NCBI GenBank assembly: GCA_007134775.1
Contig: SLKC01000025.1
Location: forward strand, 1-33,699
DNA length: 33,699 bases
Direction: 5' to 3'
Source: Ectothiorhodospiraceae bacterium
GTDB taxonomy: Bacteria; Pseudomonadota; Gammaproteobacteria; XJ16; Halofilaceae
This document shows positions 33,586 to 33,699 of this stretch, piece by piece (within the stretch, counting starts at the first letter, position 1; every line of letters begins with the position of its first letter). The position numbers and the translations under genes were made by a program. The notes below the pieces were generated by a model, which saw only the letters and a list, made by a program, of their open reading frames with translations, had not been told where the DNA came from and did not search any database.

Positions 33586-33699
33586 GCGGGCCCAAGGCGA
33601 ATCGAAAGCGGATAAGCGTGGCAGCTCCACCCGCCGAGGGCAAGCACCCGCCACCTTCCTCCCGATCCGGCGAGCCCGTCAGCGCTCGACGTGATCGGC

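Overview
The window is a GC-rich bacterial chromosome segment (by eye well above 60% GC), densely coded and dominated by housekeeping genes. Gene content points to a gammaproteobacterium: groES-groEL, a nudE-cysQ pair, rpmB-rpmG, folB-folK with a FolM/PTR1-type pteridine reductase, a SapC-family protein and a VgrG. A CIRCE operator in front of groES and the acidic, Asp/Glu-rich proteins would suit an Ectothiorhodospiraceae-like, possibly halophilic relative. That placement is inference. I see no rRNA, tRNA, CRISPR array or insertion sequence.

Layout, left to right. (1) 1-1439: a type VI secretion VgrG on the minus strand, cut by the left edge, with no entry in the other frames. (2) 1630-3861: a multi-membrane-segment protein fused to a spermidine-synthase-like domain. 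(3) 3985-6145: groEL, groES, a strong terminator hairpin and a CIRCE operator lying on the promoter. (4) 6229-9357: a MidA-type methyltransferase diverging from a pteridine reductase, then folB-folK on the opposite strand. (5) 9502-10030: promoter, rpmB, rpmG and a textbook terminator. (6) 10235-11960: a GcvT/DmdA-like tetrahydrofolate-dependent enzyme transcribed from a long leader that carries a clear cobalamin riboswitch. (7) 12120-12875: a SapC-family protein. (8) 12994-18413: a tight plus-strand run of an unknown protein, a Gld-like ABC transporter with its GldG-like and DUF4340 partners, and mutM. (9) 18453-21387: a secreted DUF1566 protein, a periplasmic gamma-glutamyltranspeptidase and coaD. 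(10) 21478-25503: a LysR regulator diverging from a Rieske oxygenase of the quaternary-amine type, then a glutamine-dependent asparagine synthetase. (11) 25755-27592: a VanY-like lipoprotein peptidase and an unknown probable outer-membrane barrel with an acidic repeat stalk. (12) 27621-30604: an ornithine-cyclodeaminase-family enzyme and an Old Yellow Enzyme/TMADH-type flavoprotein. (13) 30656-33585: nudE, cysQ and a second, cytosolic gamma-glutamyltranspeptidase as one minus-strand operon.

The most interesting thread is one-carbon and methylated-amine chemistry: pterin genes, a B12-riboswitch-controlled GcvT/DmdA-like demethylase candidate, a Rieske enzyme with the bridging Glu typical of carnitine/betaine oxygenases, and an OYE-type N-demethylase candidate paired with a ketimine-reductase-type enzyme. 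The riboswitch-GcvT pairing is the best candidate here for something not well described. Most long ORFs on the strand opposite these genes are shadows caused by high GC and are excluded.
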